A DNA stretch of 64,000 nucleotides, taken from assembly GCA_018287875.1 (NCBI GenBank), contig JAGVVL010000002.1, forward strand, positions 6,820,001 to 6,884,000, given 5' to 3'. Below are positions 23,901-36,102 of the stretch, in pieces. How positions within the stretch are numbered: the stretch's first letter is position 1; the number at the start of each line of letters is the position of its first letter. The notes under the pieces are model-generated. The model did not search any database. It was not told the DNA's origin and saw nothing but the letters and a program-made list of their open reading frames with translations. A program made the position numbers and the translations under genes. This DNA is from Nigrospora sphaerica. Its lineage: Eukaryota; Ascomycota; Sordariomycetes; Amphisphaeriales; Apiosporaceae.

Positions 23901-24824
23901 GCGGCGGCCGAGGGCCAGGACGACGGCGCGGGCCAAGACGACGTCGAGGCCCAAGACGGCGCAGCCGACGAGTTGAGCAAGCTGATTGACGGTGTCGAAG
24001 AACGCCTCGGCGCGTCCGACGACAGCATCCACTCTACTTCGGTGTCGGAAACGCGGGCGCAATTGCGAGACGAACTGGCGCGCGTCAGAGAGCACCTCAT
24101 GATTGAGGTTTCCAAGTCGCAGGACCTCAATCGGCGCATCGACGACCTGGGACAAGAGGCGCAAACGCTGAAGGAGCAACTGCGCGACAGCCACACGCTT
24201 GCCCGCAGCCTGCACCAGGAAAAGCAACGGCTCGAGAAGCAGGTGCACACTATGAGAGTGCACCGTGCCTCTTCGGACGCGCAAGCCGGCAGCGGCGGCA
24301 CTGCCGGCGCCGAGGCGGGCGGCTGGTTTGCATCAGCGGCGAACCTGGCAGCGGGTGTGTCGGGCGGCTCCGGGGCCCCCAACGGCGGGCTGCGCGAGCT
24401 GAAGCTGGGACGCAGCAAGTCGACGCCTTCGCAGGCCAACTATGTCAAGCGGTCGTCGTCGCTGCTCGTGCGCACGCAAACGGAACCCGTAGGCTCGCCG
24501 TCGGGCGAGCACGAAAGCTTGGTGCTGGAACTCGTCCAAGCCAAGACAGCCGAGGCCGTTGCCCGACAGGAGGCCGACGAGTACAAGCAGGCGCTGGAAA
24601 GCCTGAGAAAGGCATGCGGCATAGCGCCTGGCGGCGAGTCGGCGGCGGCAACAGGGCCGGCGAACGCGGCCGTAGGCATGTTTGGCCGCTTGACGGGAGC
24701 CGCGTCGGAAACTGGTAATATTAATAAGAGTGTACCGCCCACAACACCAGCGCCGACGAGCGCACCAGCCCCGGCGGCCAATGCCACGGGCGGCGGCGGC
24801 GGCTTTTGGGGCTGGAGGAGGTGA
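20919..24824 (+). CDS. TBC-domain Rab GTPase-activating protein, Gyp5-like
   Basis: TBC proteins stimulate GTP hydrolysis by Rab GTPases; Gyp5/EVI5 types act in ER-Golgi and exocytic traffic. Exons 20919..22043, 22189..22796 and 22880..24824 give 1225 residues. The first ~370 residues are acidic and repetitive (Glu-Ser-Pro units, see findings). The TBC domain runs from about residue 470 (KIRKGIPPPLRGVVW) to 680 and has both catalytic fingers: Arg in IGKDLGRSFP and Gln in IGYCQGLAFL. A Ser/Ala-rich linker follows, then a coiled coil around residues 880-1010, then a low-complexity end with poly-Gly. The order TBC then coiled coil fits Gyp5/EVI5. The start is ATG at 20919; an upstream in-frame GTG is not used by fungi. 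Intron 1 ends CCCTACAG, intron 2 TTTGACAG. Confidence 0.9.
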
Positions 24825-27800
24825 GGCGACCACGTGTCGGCCTTTGCATCGTGGCGTTTTGTTGTCGTGGTCGCCGCCGTCGCCTGGATTCAGCGGCAGT
24901 GGGGTTTTCTACCTGGTCGGGGTGGGAGGCAAAGATTCCTTCTCCAGACGCAAGCGAGCATTTCCGCAGTCCGGGAGGCGGCGTCAGGCTCCATTCACTT
25001 GTACGCAGGCACACGCGCGCGTCTTGACTGGCAAGTTCAGCGGGTGCGTTGCATGCGTACTTCAAGTACTTAGACACACCCCACCACCCGATGGCTCAGC
25101 GTCATCGGTGCTGTTGTGGACGGCGTTACCAACCGGCTTGGGGAGAGTACCTTTTGTTTTCTTTTTCTCATGATTACACGATGTATATAGGGAAGGAAAG
25201 GCAAGCCCCGGATGGCCCGGAAGCCTAGAATGGACAGATACCTGGTACTTGCTCTACAGCTATGTATATCCCGCGCAAGGCAATGCAGTGTAGGCTTTAT
25301 TGACCCCCTGTGCATCGGGTATCACACACGGGGTCGGCGTTCATAACCGTCATCGGTGTACGGAAAGCCCGCTCACTGCTTTCTTTGTGCATGTGTGTTT
25401 GCGTGTGCGAAGAGCGAGCGATGCGTCGATACCGAGGGACAGACGCATCGGATCCATGACGCGCGGCCGCGGACTTGAAACATGGAAGCTACCGGTTCGT
25501 GGTCGGCACTGCGTCATTGGCCTGCTGGCGACACGACTGTTGGCCTGTACCTAGGCAATGTAAGTATGTATTATGTAGGTGCGCGTTAGTATTGCTAACA
25601 GCATGAATGGGCCCTACGCGAGACTAGTTCGGCTGCGGTGTGTATGCAGGCCCTGGGTCGGGATTCTCTACGCCTCTGGATATTAGCTGACCCCAACGAG
25701 GTCGGCCTAGGCCCTCGTCCCATTCTATTCGTAGCGATAGGCCCGCCCCGGAAGACAGCGGCGAAAGCTGGTTGGCCGACGCTGATGGAGGTGTCGTGTG
25801 CCCTCTCATTGTAATCCCAGGCAGGGCTTTCTCACTCACTCACTTACTGTTGCTGGCCGGTCTGCTCCGGGCGGCGGAGAAGTATCACATGCAAGAGTGA
25901 CGACACGAGACCTGTCCCCTCCCTTCCTCCCTCCCTCCAGGGCTCCTCGGCCGGCGACGGGGGTTGCACGCGGAGGACAAAGAAGACGACGAAGAGACCA
26001 ACACTTCGCCTTCAATCTGAACACCTGTCTCGAACCTCGTGGGCGTTTGCGCAGGCAGCGTGACACCATCCTTCCCTCGGATTCCTCCATCTGGCCCGGC
26101 GGGGGGGAGGAGCCCAGTAGAGATTGGGCGACGGCGCAGACAGACAAGGGCCTCGGGACACACGGGCGCAGCGGGACGGGGAAATAAAGGGGGGAATGGC
26201 GACTCCAACACGGTGCATGGGATCTCTTATCGCGAATTTCGTGAGCCCCACGGGTCGGTACTGGCGCCCGTGTGCCTGCATGCTGGCCCTGGTCTTTTCT
26301 TCTCTTGGCCCGAGAGAGAGTCGTTGGACAATTGCAAAGGTTCCTTTGGGGGGTTTTCCTACCTGCTACATACCTCTCGCTTCTGGATACGGATTTGCAC
26401 GAGGGAACGGCGAGGTAGTGAGCACTCGGCGTGAAGGCGGGTCACCGGGCTCTTGTACGAAAGCGAGATTGCAGGCCTCGCATTCTCGTCGTTACCTACA
26501 TTCGGGTAGGTACTATGCTATGCAGGTATGCAGTAAAGATGGTGAGTAGTCGTAGGTCAGTACATAGTATAGTTCCTACGTGCATATGCGTTGCTGTGTA
26601 GTCGGTATGTATGCGTAGCTGCGCGGCGATCCGGTAAACTTTACGTCGTCGACACGCGGGCAATACCCTTAGGGGCAACCTAGGCAGGGCTAGAGTGGAG
26701 GGGACCGCATTGCTCCCACTGTTCGTGCATCGATACCCGTCGTCTTGGGCCGCTCGGACGATGGTGAAGACAGAGAGGGTGGGCAACCAGAGAAGAACGG
26801 GCCGGTCAGCGTCATCACCTGCACCGACTGCTTTACCATACGTTAGCAGCTCGCCCAAGTTGGGTGGATAATAGCCCCCCAGTAACTAGAGCTAGGCTAT
26901 CTACTTCCTCCCCCAGTGGGCGAATTCGTTGCCGGCGCATAGGTGCACACGAAAAGAAAGAGGGCGGAGGAAACAGGCAAGGACGTGAGGAGCTGGGTAT
27001 CTGATCAACTGTGTACGTAGGGCGAATGTCGGCGTCGATACATACTATGCATGCAGGGGATGTTTTACCTGGCCGGATTGGATACTGTTCCCGTCTACAA
27101 ACTGTATTCGGGCTGGGGCAGGAGCTGCTGCTAGGGTACGGGCTCACGCCATTCACCCACTCATATCCTCCGTAAGCACATGCACACAAACGAAGTACTA
27201 CTTGATAAGGTAGCCGTATGGGAAGTCAGTCAGTCAACCAACCGGCCTGCACGGATCATTGGGGGGGGGTGGTGGTCCTGCCGCAGTGTCGTCACAAGGT
27301 TCTCGGAGCCTCTCGTAGGTTCCCACCTGCCCGACCTTCGCGAGAATGGATGATAGAAGCCAACAGCCACCGAAAGACACCTAAGAGAACCTGTGCAGAA
27401 ATACCTTACTGGGGACGCCATCAAGGTGGGCCAGACAAAACCGCTGATAGCACCTTGTAGCATACGCCCAAGACGTCGCCGGGTGCGTTTATGGGCAGCC
27501 CGTCGATCCGTCCATCCGCCATGGGATCCCATGCAGATGGGTCCTCGCTTAGGTACTTGTGAGACAGACGTGGAAAGACCGCGAGCATCTGGGGGTGGCC
27601 CTTGAAGAGGAAAAGAGCTGGGGATAGGTACTGCCCTCCATACCGACGAACCATGTCCATACCGGGAAGCAAAAGCTAGGTCCATACCTACCGACCTCTG
27701 TAGGGATTCCCTATGCTCCATGTTATGACCGATATGGAACCGACGGCCGCCTCTCGCAGCACCACTTCAGGCCATCTACCTACCGATCTTGGGTGCTCAT

Positions 27801-28239
27801 TACCTCTGGTCGTAGCTTGAAGATGAATGGGCCGGGCAGAGGTGACAGAAGAGCCTGTCGTCAAACCGGTAGGTACATGTTACGCGGGATTGCCCACTTT
27901 ACAAGCTGCATAGACGATACATAGCTCCAGGGCTGCGGTCCAGCTCCCCCAGTTGCAGGTGTCTGGCCCATAACCGGTTGTAGGGGCGTTTTAGACTGGT
28001 ATCCATCATACGCCCGTGTTCGTGGGCGGGGCGGGGGAGCGAAAGGGCCCTGGGTCGCGGGCACGAGAGGGCATAGCGTCATTCCCTGCTGTCACAGCTC
28101 TCCCGTCCTTGCCAGTGCTGCTGATTTCATAGAAGCCTGGCCTGAGGTGGAAAGGGTAAAAATAAAAACAAAAACAAAACACATCACCCCGTCCGGCCCT
28201 CCCAAACTCTCCCGAGTTATTAGTTGTTGCACTCACAAA
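24825..28239. other. large intergenic region, no gene recognised
   Basis: About 3.4 kb between the TBC and RTN1 genes, both on plus. It is the richest part of the window in TACCTA/TAGGTA-type motifs (for example 25550, 26505, 27549, 27625, 27691, 27776, 27869). Short ORFs show no motif. An A-rich tract (AAAATAAAAACAAAAACAAAAC) lies at about 28157-28178 near the RTN1 promoter. Confidence 0.45.
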
Positions 28240-28519
28240 ATTATTCCTCTGAGCCGTCCCAAAGCTCACCCACCACCTTCCCCTACCTTCCTCCGCCACC
28301 CCAACCTCTCTCTGCACCCCCACGGCCCTTCTTCCTGCTCTGACATCAACCACCATCATCACCACCTTTTACTTCCCAATACCTGACGTGCCTGTTTGCC
28401 CACGACACCCAGCCCTCTCTTCCTCTTCTGTTCAACTCTGCCTGTCGCCCTCCCCTCCACGCTTCATTCCCGCGACAGACAAACAAAAACCCACCGCCCA
28501 CTTGCGCGACAATCCAGTC
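28240..28519 (+). promoter_or_regulatory. pyrimidine-rich leader of RTN1
   Basis: About 280 nt of strongly C/T-rich plus-strand sequence runs up to the RTN1 ATG. Long CT tracts around the transcription start are a common mark of strongly expressed fungal genes. The start site itself cannot be placed. Confidence 0.5.
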
Positions 28520-29844
28520 ATGGCCGACACAACTGCTACCAACGGTGGCTCCGCCATGGACAACTTCAAGGGCAGTAAGGTATGCTGTCATCATGACCCG
28601 GCGCCCCCTCGCGCACCGCCTGTTGCGGAATCGAAAAGTTCATCGACGGCTGACTGTGGCTTTCCAGTGTTTCAAAACTAGCCCCGCCCTCCCCCGCCGC
28701 TCGAACGGACGACGAGCACGCGACAACACTACGCAACACTATATCATAACGTGTGTGAGGCGATAACTGACCTGCTTCGTTTCCAGATGCCCAGGCTGCC
28801 TACGACCAGCTCGCCGGCGGTCCCGCCGCTCAGAGCGTCAAGAACCAGTCGGCAAAGACGGGCGCCGAGCTGTCCAACCTCGCTGCCTCGAGACAGACGC
28901 CCTCGAACCCGGCTGCTACGGGCCAGCCCTTGACGCACTATCACTCCTTCTTTTCGGAGCTGCTGTCATGGAACAACCCTCGTGCGTATCCACTTCCTCT
29001 CCCTCCCTCCTTCTGCTGCCCCCGCGTTAACCTTGCCCGGTGTCGCAGGTGCTTCGGCTATCGCCTACACCAGCATCGTTAGCGTCATCTTTCTGGCCAG
29101 ATACCTTGATGTGATCCGCTACACCTTCAAGCTGACCTGGATGGCCCTCGGCGTGACGGTTCTTGCCGAGGCTGCTGGCAAGGCCGTTCTGAGCCAGGGA
29201 CTGACGACCCAGCTGCGCCCCCGCAAGTATTACACGGTCCCGCGCGAGACGCTCGATGCCGTTATTGGCGACGTCCATGAGCTCATCAACTTCTTCGTCA
29301 TCGAGGCCCAGCGCGTCTTCTTCGCCGAGAACATCCTCGCCTCGTCGGTTGTGAGTCCTGTCTCCCCCAGTCCCCGTCCAGACCCGTCTCCCTGCTAACC
29401 GCTTCTCGTGTCCAGGCTGCCGTCGGCGCTTTCGTGTCCTACTACCTCGCTAAGGTGGTGCCCTACTGGGGCCTTGCTATCATGGCCACCACGCTCCTCT
29501 TCTTCGTGCCTCTCATCTACACGACCAACCAGGAGCTCATTGACAGCCAACTGAAGCAGGCCTCGGACATTGTCAACAGCCAGACGGAGCAGCTCCGACA
29601 AGTGGCCGGCAAGCACACTGCCCAGGCCGCTGAGATAACCAAGCAGTACATGGGTGACTACACCCACAAGGCCCAGGAGATGATTCGCGGTCGCTCTGCC
29701 TCGCCCACTGCCTCCAAGAAGCCTGCCGCCACGGGCCCCCGGGAGAACGATTTCCCCCAGGTCCCTACCCAGAACTTTGAGTCGGCGACGCCCGAGATCC
29801 GGGAGCCTGAGACCAAATCCGAGGAGGAGCCCCTTCTGGCTTAA
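28520..29844 (+). CDS. RTN1: reticulon-like ER membrane-shaping protein
   Basis: Reticulons insert hairpin membrane segments to curve tubular ER. Exons 28520..28574, 28787..28981, 29049..29350 and 29416..29844 give 326 residues. Donors are GTAAGG, GTGCGT and GTGAGT. The reticulon domain starts about residue 60 at LTHYHSFFSELLSWNNP, followed by two long hydrophobic hairpins: AYTSIVSVIFLARYL/TWMALGVTVLAEAAG and AVGAFVSYYLAKVVPYWGLAIMATTLLFFVPLIY, with the conserved YTTNQELID after the second. A C-terminal helical and Ser/Pro/Glu-rich tail of about 110 residues follows and ends EEEPLLA. The first donor choice (GGCA|GTAAGG) is set by phase with the next exon; using the nearby GTATGC site would shift the frame. 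Confidence 0.92.
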
Positions 29845-30803
29845 GGTGGCTTCGCGGCCACATAATACGTGAGGCGTGCTCCCTCCTTGTATAAAGGCCA
29901 TCCGCTTTTACTTGGTTGGTCGCTCAGCCGTCGAACCGACTCGATATGATATCTCCGATACGAAATCACGCATGGCATACAGGCACGACATCGTCTTCTC
30001 CAGCGTCCGGCTGTGTGGCAGGCCACCGCGGGAGCAGATCGACGACTTTCCTTAGCATAACAGCAGTGAATCACCGGACGTTTGGCGCGAGGACACGGCA
30101 ATATTGATTCGCTATGACGACACATGGCTTGTTCTTGTTTTCTTTTTTCTTTCTCCCATGGACACGGGCAGAAGGTGTGGTAGTCGGAGCGGTGAGGTAT
30201 GACACGGAATAAGAATGACACTTTTTCTCTACTGCACCGCGTGCAAGTGCCATGATGATGCATGCCTCTTTAGCTGGCTATTCGGTGCGGTTGGCAACCC
30301 ACCGGCTCCTCTCCGAACAACATTGCATACCATGCATGTGCTCTTTGCTGTAGGTTGTCGGGTTGCAAGAGAGCAACCATGCTATGCTATTGGTTGAACC
30401 CACTGCTGGGAATCCTCGTAATTCCCATCACACGCAAGGAAGCAGCTGCCCTTGTCTTGTCAACAACGCCTCTCGTCTTTGGTGCATATGAACGAGATCT
30501 CGTGGGCGGCATAACGTTCCTAACAAAGCATGCCTCCACGGGTCAGTCAGAACGAATTGACATATACTCATATCGCTCAGCCTAGAGGCCGGTTATTATA
30601 CAATGTCGTGGACCAGTAGGACCAGCAAAAGAAAGGGACGCCCAGGCTAAAAGGCCTAGGCAACAAACACCTTCCCGCAACGTGATGGGCGGCTAAGACG
30701 CTATCAGACCAGCCAAGGAGACCCGCTGTGGGCAAACCCAACTCCGTGCCCAGCAACTTTAGGAGCAACAGCACACAAGTACGGAAGCTCTGCCTTAGTT
30801 CTC
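29845..30803. other. convergent intergenic region RTN1 / TOP2
   Basis: These 959 bp lie between two convergent stops and should contain both 3' UTRs and terminators. I see no further gene or RNA. Confidence 0.5.
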
Positions 30804-33800
30804 TTAATCGGACTCGTCAAAATCATCGCTCACGTCGTCATCGTCGTCCACTTGCATGTCGTCTTCGTCCTCATCATCGTCATCCTCGATCACATACGTC
30901 TTCTTGGCTGCCGCGGCTCGGCCCGGCCGACCTCGGCCAGCTGGACGTGGGGGAGGCGAGTCGGGCTCGGCCATCTCCACGTTTTCGTCTTCATCGCTGT
31001 CCACATCGAAGACGTCCTTCTTGGCCTTGGCCTTCTCCGTGCCCTTCTTCTTGGCGTAAAGTTCGGCCGCGGGAGAGAGCGTGGTAGCCTTGGCCGCCGG
31101 TGCCTTCTTCTTGGCCGCCGTCGGTGCCGCCGCTTCGTCCTTGGGCTTGGCGGGTCGGCCGCGCTTCTTGACCGCCGGTGCCGCCGCCGCCGCGGTAGGC
31201 TTGGCCTTTGGCTCCTCTGAAGAAGTTGACGACTTCAGCCGCGACACAGGCTTCGAGGTAGGGACAATGATGTCGTCGTCATCACTGAGGAACGAGTCCA
31301 CGTCATTGCGAGGTGCCGATTTCTGAGGACTGGCCCTAGCAAGCAGCTCGTAATTGGTGTCGTCGTTCGAGTCCAGGTCAAACGTCTTGCTGGGCCTCGA
31401 TTTGGTTTTGGGCGCCGACGTGGTTCCGTGGCTGCTGTCCGGGCGAGACATGGCAAAGAGACTGAGTCTGCCCGTCTTCTCGCTCGACTTGTCCTTGGCA
31501 GCACCGGGAATGCCTTTAACTAGTGCGCCCACATCGCCCAGCATCTTGTCATCATCATCGTCACTTTCCGACTCGCTCTCGTCGTCCAAGACCCAAGACT
31601 TGGCTTTTGAAGCTGCCGCGCGTTTGCTGCGGCTCTTGGCTGGGCCAGCCGAGATCTCCTCGATGTCCGAGTCGTCGTCCTCCTTGGCAGCGGGTTCCTT
31701 CTTGTTGACGGTAGCTGCTGCTGCCGCGGCTGCCGCGGTAGCCGCCGCCGAGCCCGCCGAAGCCTTCTTCGCAGGTTTGCTCTTCAGAGCGGCGTAGTCG
31801 TCGTCGGAGAAGGCGTCCGACTCGTCGTCGGCGCCGTCAGTGCTCTTCTTCTTAGTGGCGAATTTCTCGGCAAAGCGTTGCGAAGGCGCCTGTTGCACCA
31901 CTTTGGGGATCGTCGGCTTCGCCGCAGCCTTGGTCGTGTTCCGGGCCTTGGCTGTCGGAGCGAAGTCCTCGTCGTCTTGGTTGGCTTTAGCCTTTCGGCC
32001 GCGACCGGCGCCGATCTTCTTGGAAACGCGACGGCCCATGCGACGGATGCTGGTGCGAATCTCGTCATCGAGGGCCAGTTGAGCCTGCCACTCAACTTCA
32101 AATTCGTCAAGATCGCGGCACCAAAGGTCTTTCTCGCTCAGCACCTCCAGCTCGTCATGCTCAGACTTTTTCTTGGCAATTTGTTCCTTGAGTTTGTCCA
32201 GTCTTTCTTGAGTGAATGACCAGATGGGCATCTGGCAAAAGTCAGTACTAACCATGACGGCCAGTCAGCTGAAATAGCTTACCGAGAGAAGATAGTCGTA
32301 GTCGCGGGCGCCGCCTTCAGACTCAATCTCGACCTCATCTTCACCTTCGGCGTCGACTTCGTCTTCGTCGGTCTTGGTCTTTCTGTTTTCAGCTGTCTTC
32401 GGGAAAGGTTCATACTTCCGGTTTCGAAGCTCGTCGACGACCACCTGCTTCTTCTTGCGGCTGACGGTAAACTCGTCATCCATAATCTCCTTGATGAATC
32501 TGTACTGATTCTTGAGTTTACGATAGTCGGCATGGTACACGCCAAGCCAATATGCCTGCGGAGATCAGCAGTGGAATCCAAAATTGAGGGGCGGGGAGTC
32601 GCACCTTTCGTTCTTCGTACATCTTTATGCGGTACACATAGAACTCCTCCAGGATGTCCTCAACCTTGTCATACTTGCGGATCATGCCACGCGAGTCGAA
32701 GGCTACCAAGTTGGAGGTGGGGATTTGCTTTTGAAGCTTGAACTTCTCCAAAAGACCCTCCTCCAGGGCAGCATTGAGATGCTTCTCGTCCATCTGGATC
32801 TCAAAGTGGACATTGTTGTGGTCGTTGAATTCCTTGTAGTCCTTGATGAACGAGGGCGCCTTCTCCGCGCGGATGACCTCCTCCAGACGAGCCTTGAAAT
32901 CGTCCGTCCACATGCGAATGGGAAGCTCCTTGATGATTACTTCCCTTGTCTTCTCGTCCAGGTAGACGGTACCGTCGAACTGGTACCGGTTGGCTTCCTT
33001 GGGCACGGCAACGCCCTTCCATCCTCGGAACCAGGGAATCATGGTCTCAAAGGGCTTTTCCTCGTCGCCGTCGAGACGACCCATTCGCCTCCTGAGATTC
33101 CTGATGATGTCGGTAGGGTTGTAGTTCGGGATCGAGGTACTCCAACCCGTGCCAATGCCATCGGCACCATTGACAAGGACCATGGGAATGACCGGGGCGT
33201 AGACCTTGGGCTCAATCTTCTTGCCATCCTCAACCCAATGCTCCAGGTTGGGCTCGTCAAGAGGAGAAAAGATGCGTCTTGCGAATGGAGACAGGCGGGT
33301 GTGGATGTATCGAGCACTGGCGGCATCGGAGCCACCGGCAAGACGGGAACCGAAGTTTCCGCTGGGCTCCAGCACGTTGACATTGTTCGAGCCCACGAAG
33401 TTCTGCGCCAAGCCGATGATGGTCTGCTGCAGCGACATTTCACCGTGGTGGTAAGCCGTCTGTTCGGATACGTAGCCGGCCAACTCAATAACCTTCTTGT
33501 CCTTGATCAGGTTCCGCTTCAAGCAGGCATACATAACCTTGCGCTGGCCGGGCTTGAACCCATCGAGCATTGAGGGAATGGACCGCATGTTGTCAGCCAT
33601 GCTGAACAAAATCAACTCTTTGTTGACAAAGTCAGTGTAGGAGATGGACTTGGTAGAGTGATCGAGGTACGTTCCGGGTATAAAGTTGCCAAGCCACTCC
33701 TTTCGGGCGTCGGCCTTCTTCTTGGAGAAGGCGAGCTCCAATAGCTCGGCCTCCTCTGACTGCATAACGTTGAACTCCTTCAGGTGGTCGTCGAGGTTCG

Positions 33801-36102
33801 TGAAGTAAACCTGGGCATCCTCATTGGAGCTTGTACCCAGACCCTTGTAATACTTGTAATGCCACCGCTTCATCTCGGATTGGTTCTGTTCTTTCCATTC
33901 TTCATACTGGGGCTGTGTGAAGAACGATCGCAGCTTCAGCGGCTTCTTGGGGTTGGGTCCTTGCCAGACCTTGACGATGGGGGTGATGAACTCGCGGAAG
34001 AAGTCGGGAATCTTCAGCAATGAAGGAAACTGGACTTGCAGGAAGTTGATCAAGAGACCCTTGATGTGACTACCGTCGTGATCCTGATCCGCCATGATCA
34101 TCAGGTGGCCATATCGCAGACCTTTGGTATCCGTGTAGGTCATCTTGTGCTTCAGACCAAGAAATTGCTTGATGTTCTGAATTTCTTGGTTTTTCGTGAT
34201 CTGGTCGAGGGAGGCATCTCGCACGTTCAGCATTTTACCTCGCAGAGGAAAGACACCGATGCGGTCCGGATCCAAAATAGCACGGCCCGCTACAGCCAAA
34301 CTCTTGGCGGAATCACCTTCTGTCAAGATGAGGGTGCACTCGTGGCCATGCTTCGTTCCAGCTAAGTTGGCGTCGACAAGCTTGGCGTTGCTGATTCTCG
34401 AGCGCTTGTTGCCATCGCTCTTGGCCATCATCTTGTCGGCCTTCTGTTCTGCAAAGTGCAAAATGTTGGTAATAGCATCCGTTTGCCCAATCTTCTTCAG
34501 GAACTGGTCCGTCAGATCGCACTTGCTACCAAACTGGCTCGCCTTGGTGGTCAGCTGTTCCTTGGTCTGCGAGGTGAAGGCTGGGTTGTTGACGAGACAG
34601 TTGACGAAGATGAATATGTGGTTTCGAATGTGGTTCAGCTTCAAGGAATGGCCTTTCTTCTTCTTGTCCAGGTGCTTGAGGAGAGAGTTGCATATCTTGT
34701 CGGCAATATAGTTGACGTGCGTGCCGCCCTGCGTGGTGGCGATGGAGTTCACGAACGAAACTTGCTGGAACGAGCCGTCCGAGACGGCGAAGGCAATCTC
34801 CCAGCGAGGATGGGCCTTGGAGTCTTCCAGGATGACCGTGGCGGCGGGCTCCACGCCCTCCTCGGCTCCGCGCTCCTTCGCGATAGCCTTGGCGTACATC
34901 TCACAGTACTTCTTGAAGTCGAGCTTCAGCACCTCGTCGTTAAGGTGGACTTTGATACCCCGGACCGTACCGGCCATGTCGTAGACTCGGCGGTAAAGCA
35001 GCGCCTCCAAGTCGTCGTCGATGCCCTCAGACATGCCAAAGCGCTCGAAGTCGGGGTGAAACGTGACGCGCACAAAGTCTGCCGACTTACTGCTCGTAAT
35101 TTTGGCCTTGTCCATCTTGGTCATGTTGTTGTGCCATACTTGCTTGTATCGCTTGCCATTCTTCGAGTCCTGGCATTCGAGCGTGAACTCAGTGCTGAAA
35201 ACGTTACAGAGCTTCGCGCCGTAACCGTTTCGACCACCGACCGTCTTCTTTTCGTCGTCATCGAAGTTGGAACCGGCCAACAGATGACCGAAGACCAGCT
35301 CGGGAATCCAAACATTCTCCTTCTCGTGGTGCTCAATGGGGATACCTTTGCCGTTGTTCTCGACAGTAATAGTGCCGGCTTCACGATTGATGTGGATTTT
35401 CATGTAGGACATGCCCGGGTCGCGCTGCTTGTTGTCGGCGGCGTTGACGAGAATCTCGTCGAAGATCTTGTAGAAACCAGGCACAAAGGATATCTTGCGG
35501 TATTCCATCTGTTTCGTTTCCTTGTTGAAGACCCAGAGCTGCTGTTCAGCGGTGCGCTCCACGGAACCAATGTAGGTGTCGGGTCGCTTGAGAATGTGCT
35601 CAAGCTGCGTCAATTTCTGGTACGTCTCTGTCGCTGTTTTGTTCTTCTTGGGCTTCACGTCGGGGGAGTCGTCCATCATGATGCTGTCATTCTCGAGCTC
35701 TTCGAGCGGTTTGCTGGCTCCTGCCGCCTTCTTGGCGGCGGGAGCCTTCTTCTGCTTCTTGGCGCTGGGAGGGGTATGGTCGAAATCAAGATCTGAGGCA
35801 TCCTCATCGCTGCTCGTGGCCTTTGCTCGCTTCTTTGGCGCGGCCTTTGCGCTTTTCAGCGTGGTCTGCACCATTTTCTTGGGGGCGGCTTTGGGCGCTG
35901 CTGCTTTCTTCACAGCAGGCTTGGCCTTGGGTTTCTGCGGACGGTGGGAATCAGTCCTGATCCTTACCAACTGAGTCAGGCATTGGTGTAGGAGACGGAG
36001 CGATGAAAAAAACACTCAACGTACCGGCTCTGGCGAGAAAGCGTCTGAATCGTTCTCGATGTCATCATCGAAGACGGAGTCGTCCATGATATCGGAAGAC
36101 AT
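30804..36102 (-). CDS. TOP2: DNA topoisomerase II
   Basis: Topoisomerase II passes one DNA duplex through another using ATP, in replication and chromosome segregation. Exons on the minus strand are 36025..36102, 32605..35934, 32283..32555 and 30804..32231, giving 1702 residues. Order of parts: acidic/Lys-rich N-terminal extension (to ~110); GHKL ATPase domain with EILVNAADNKQRD and the GGRNGYGAKLCNVFS nucleotide loop; TOPRIM domain with LTEGDSAKSLAVAG and the metal-binding ADQDHDGSHIKG; winged-helix domain with the catalytic Tyr at about residue 902 in ASARYIHTRLSP; then a long charged C-terminal tail with Ala runs, Lys-rich motifs and an acidic end (DDFDESD). Joins such as AAG|GTGCGA to CGCAG|GCA restore YEERKAYWLGVYHADY. 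The tail is less conserved and likely regulatory. Confidence 0.97.
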
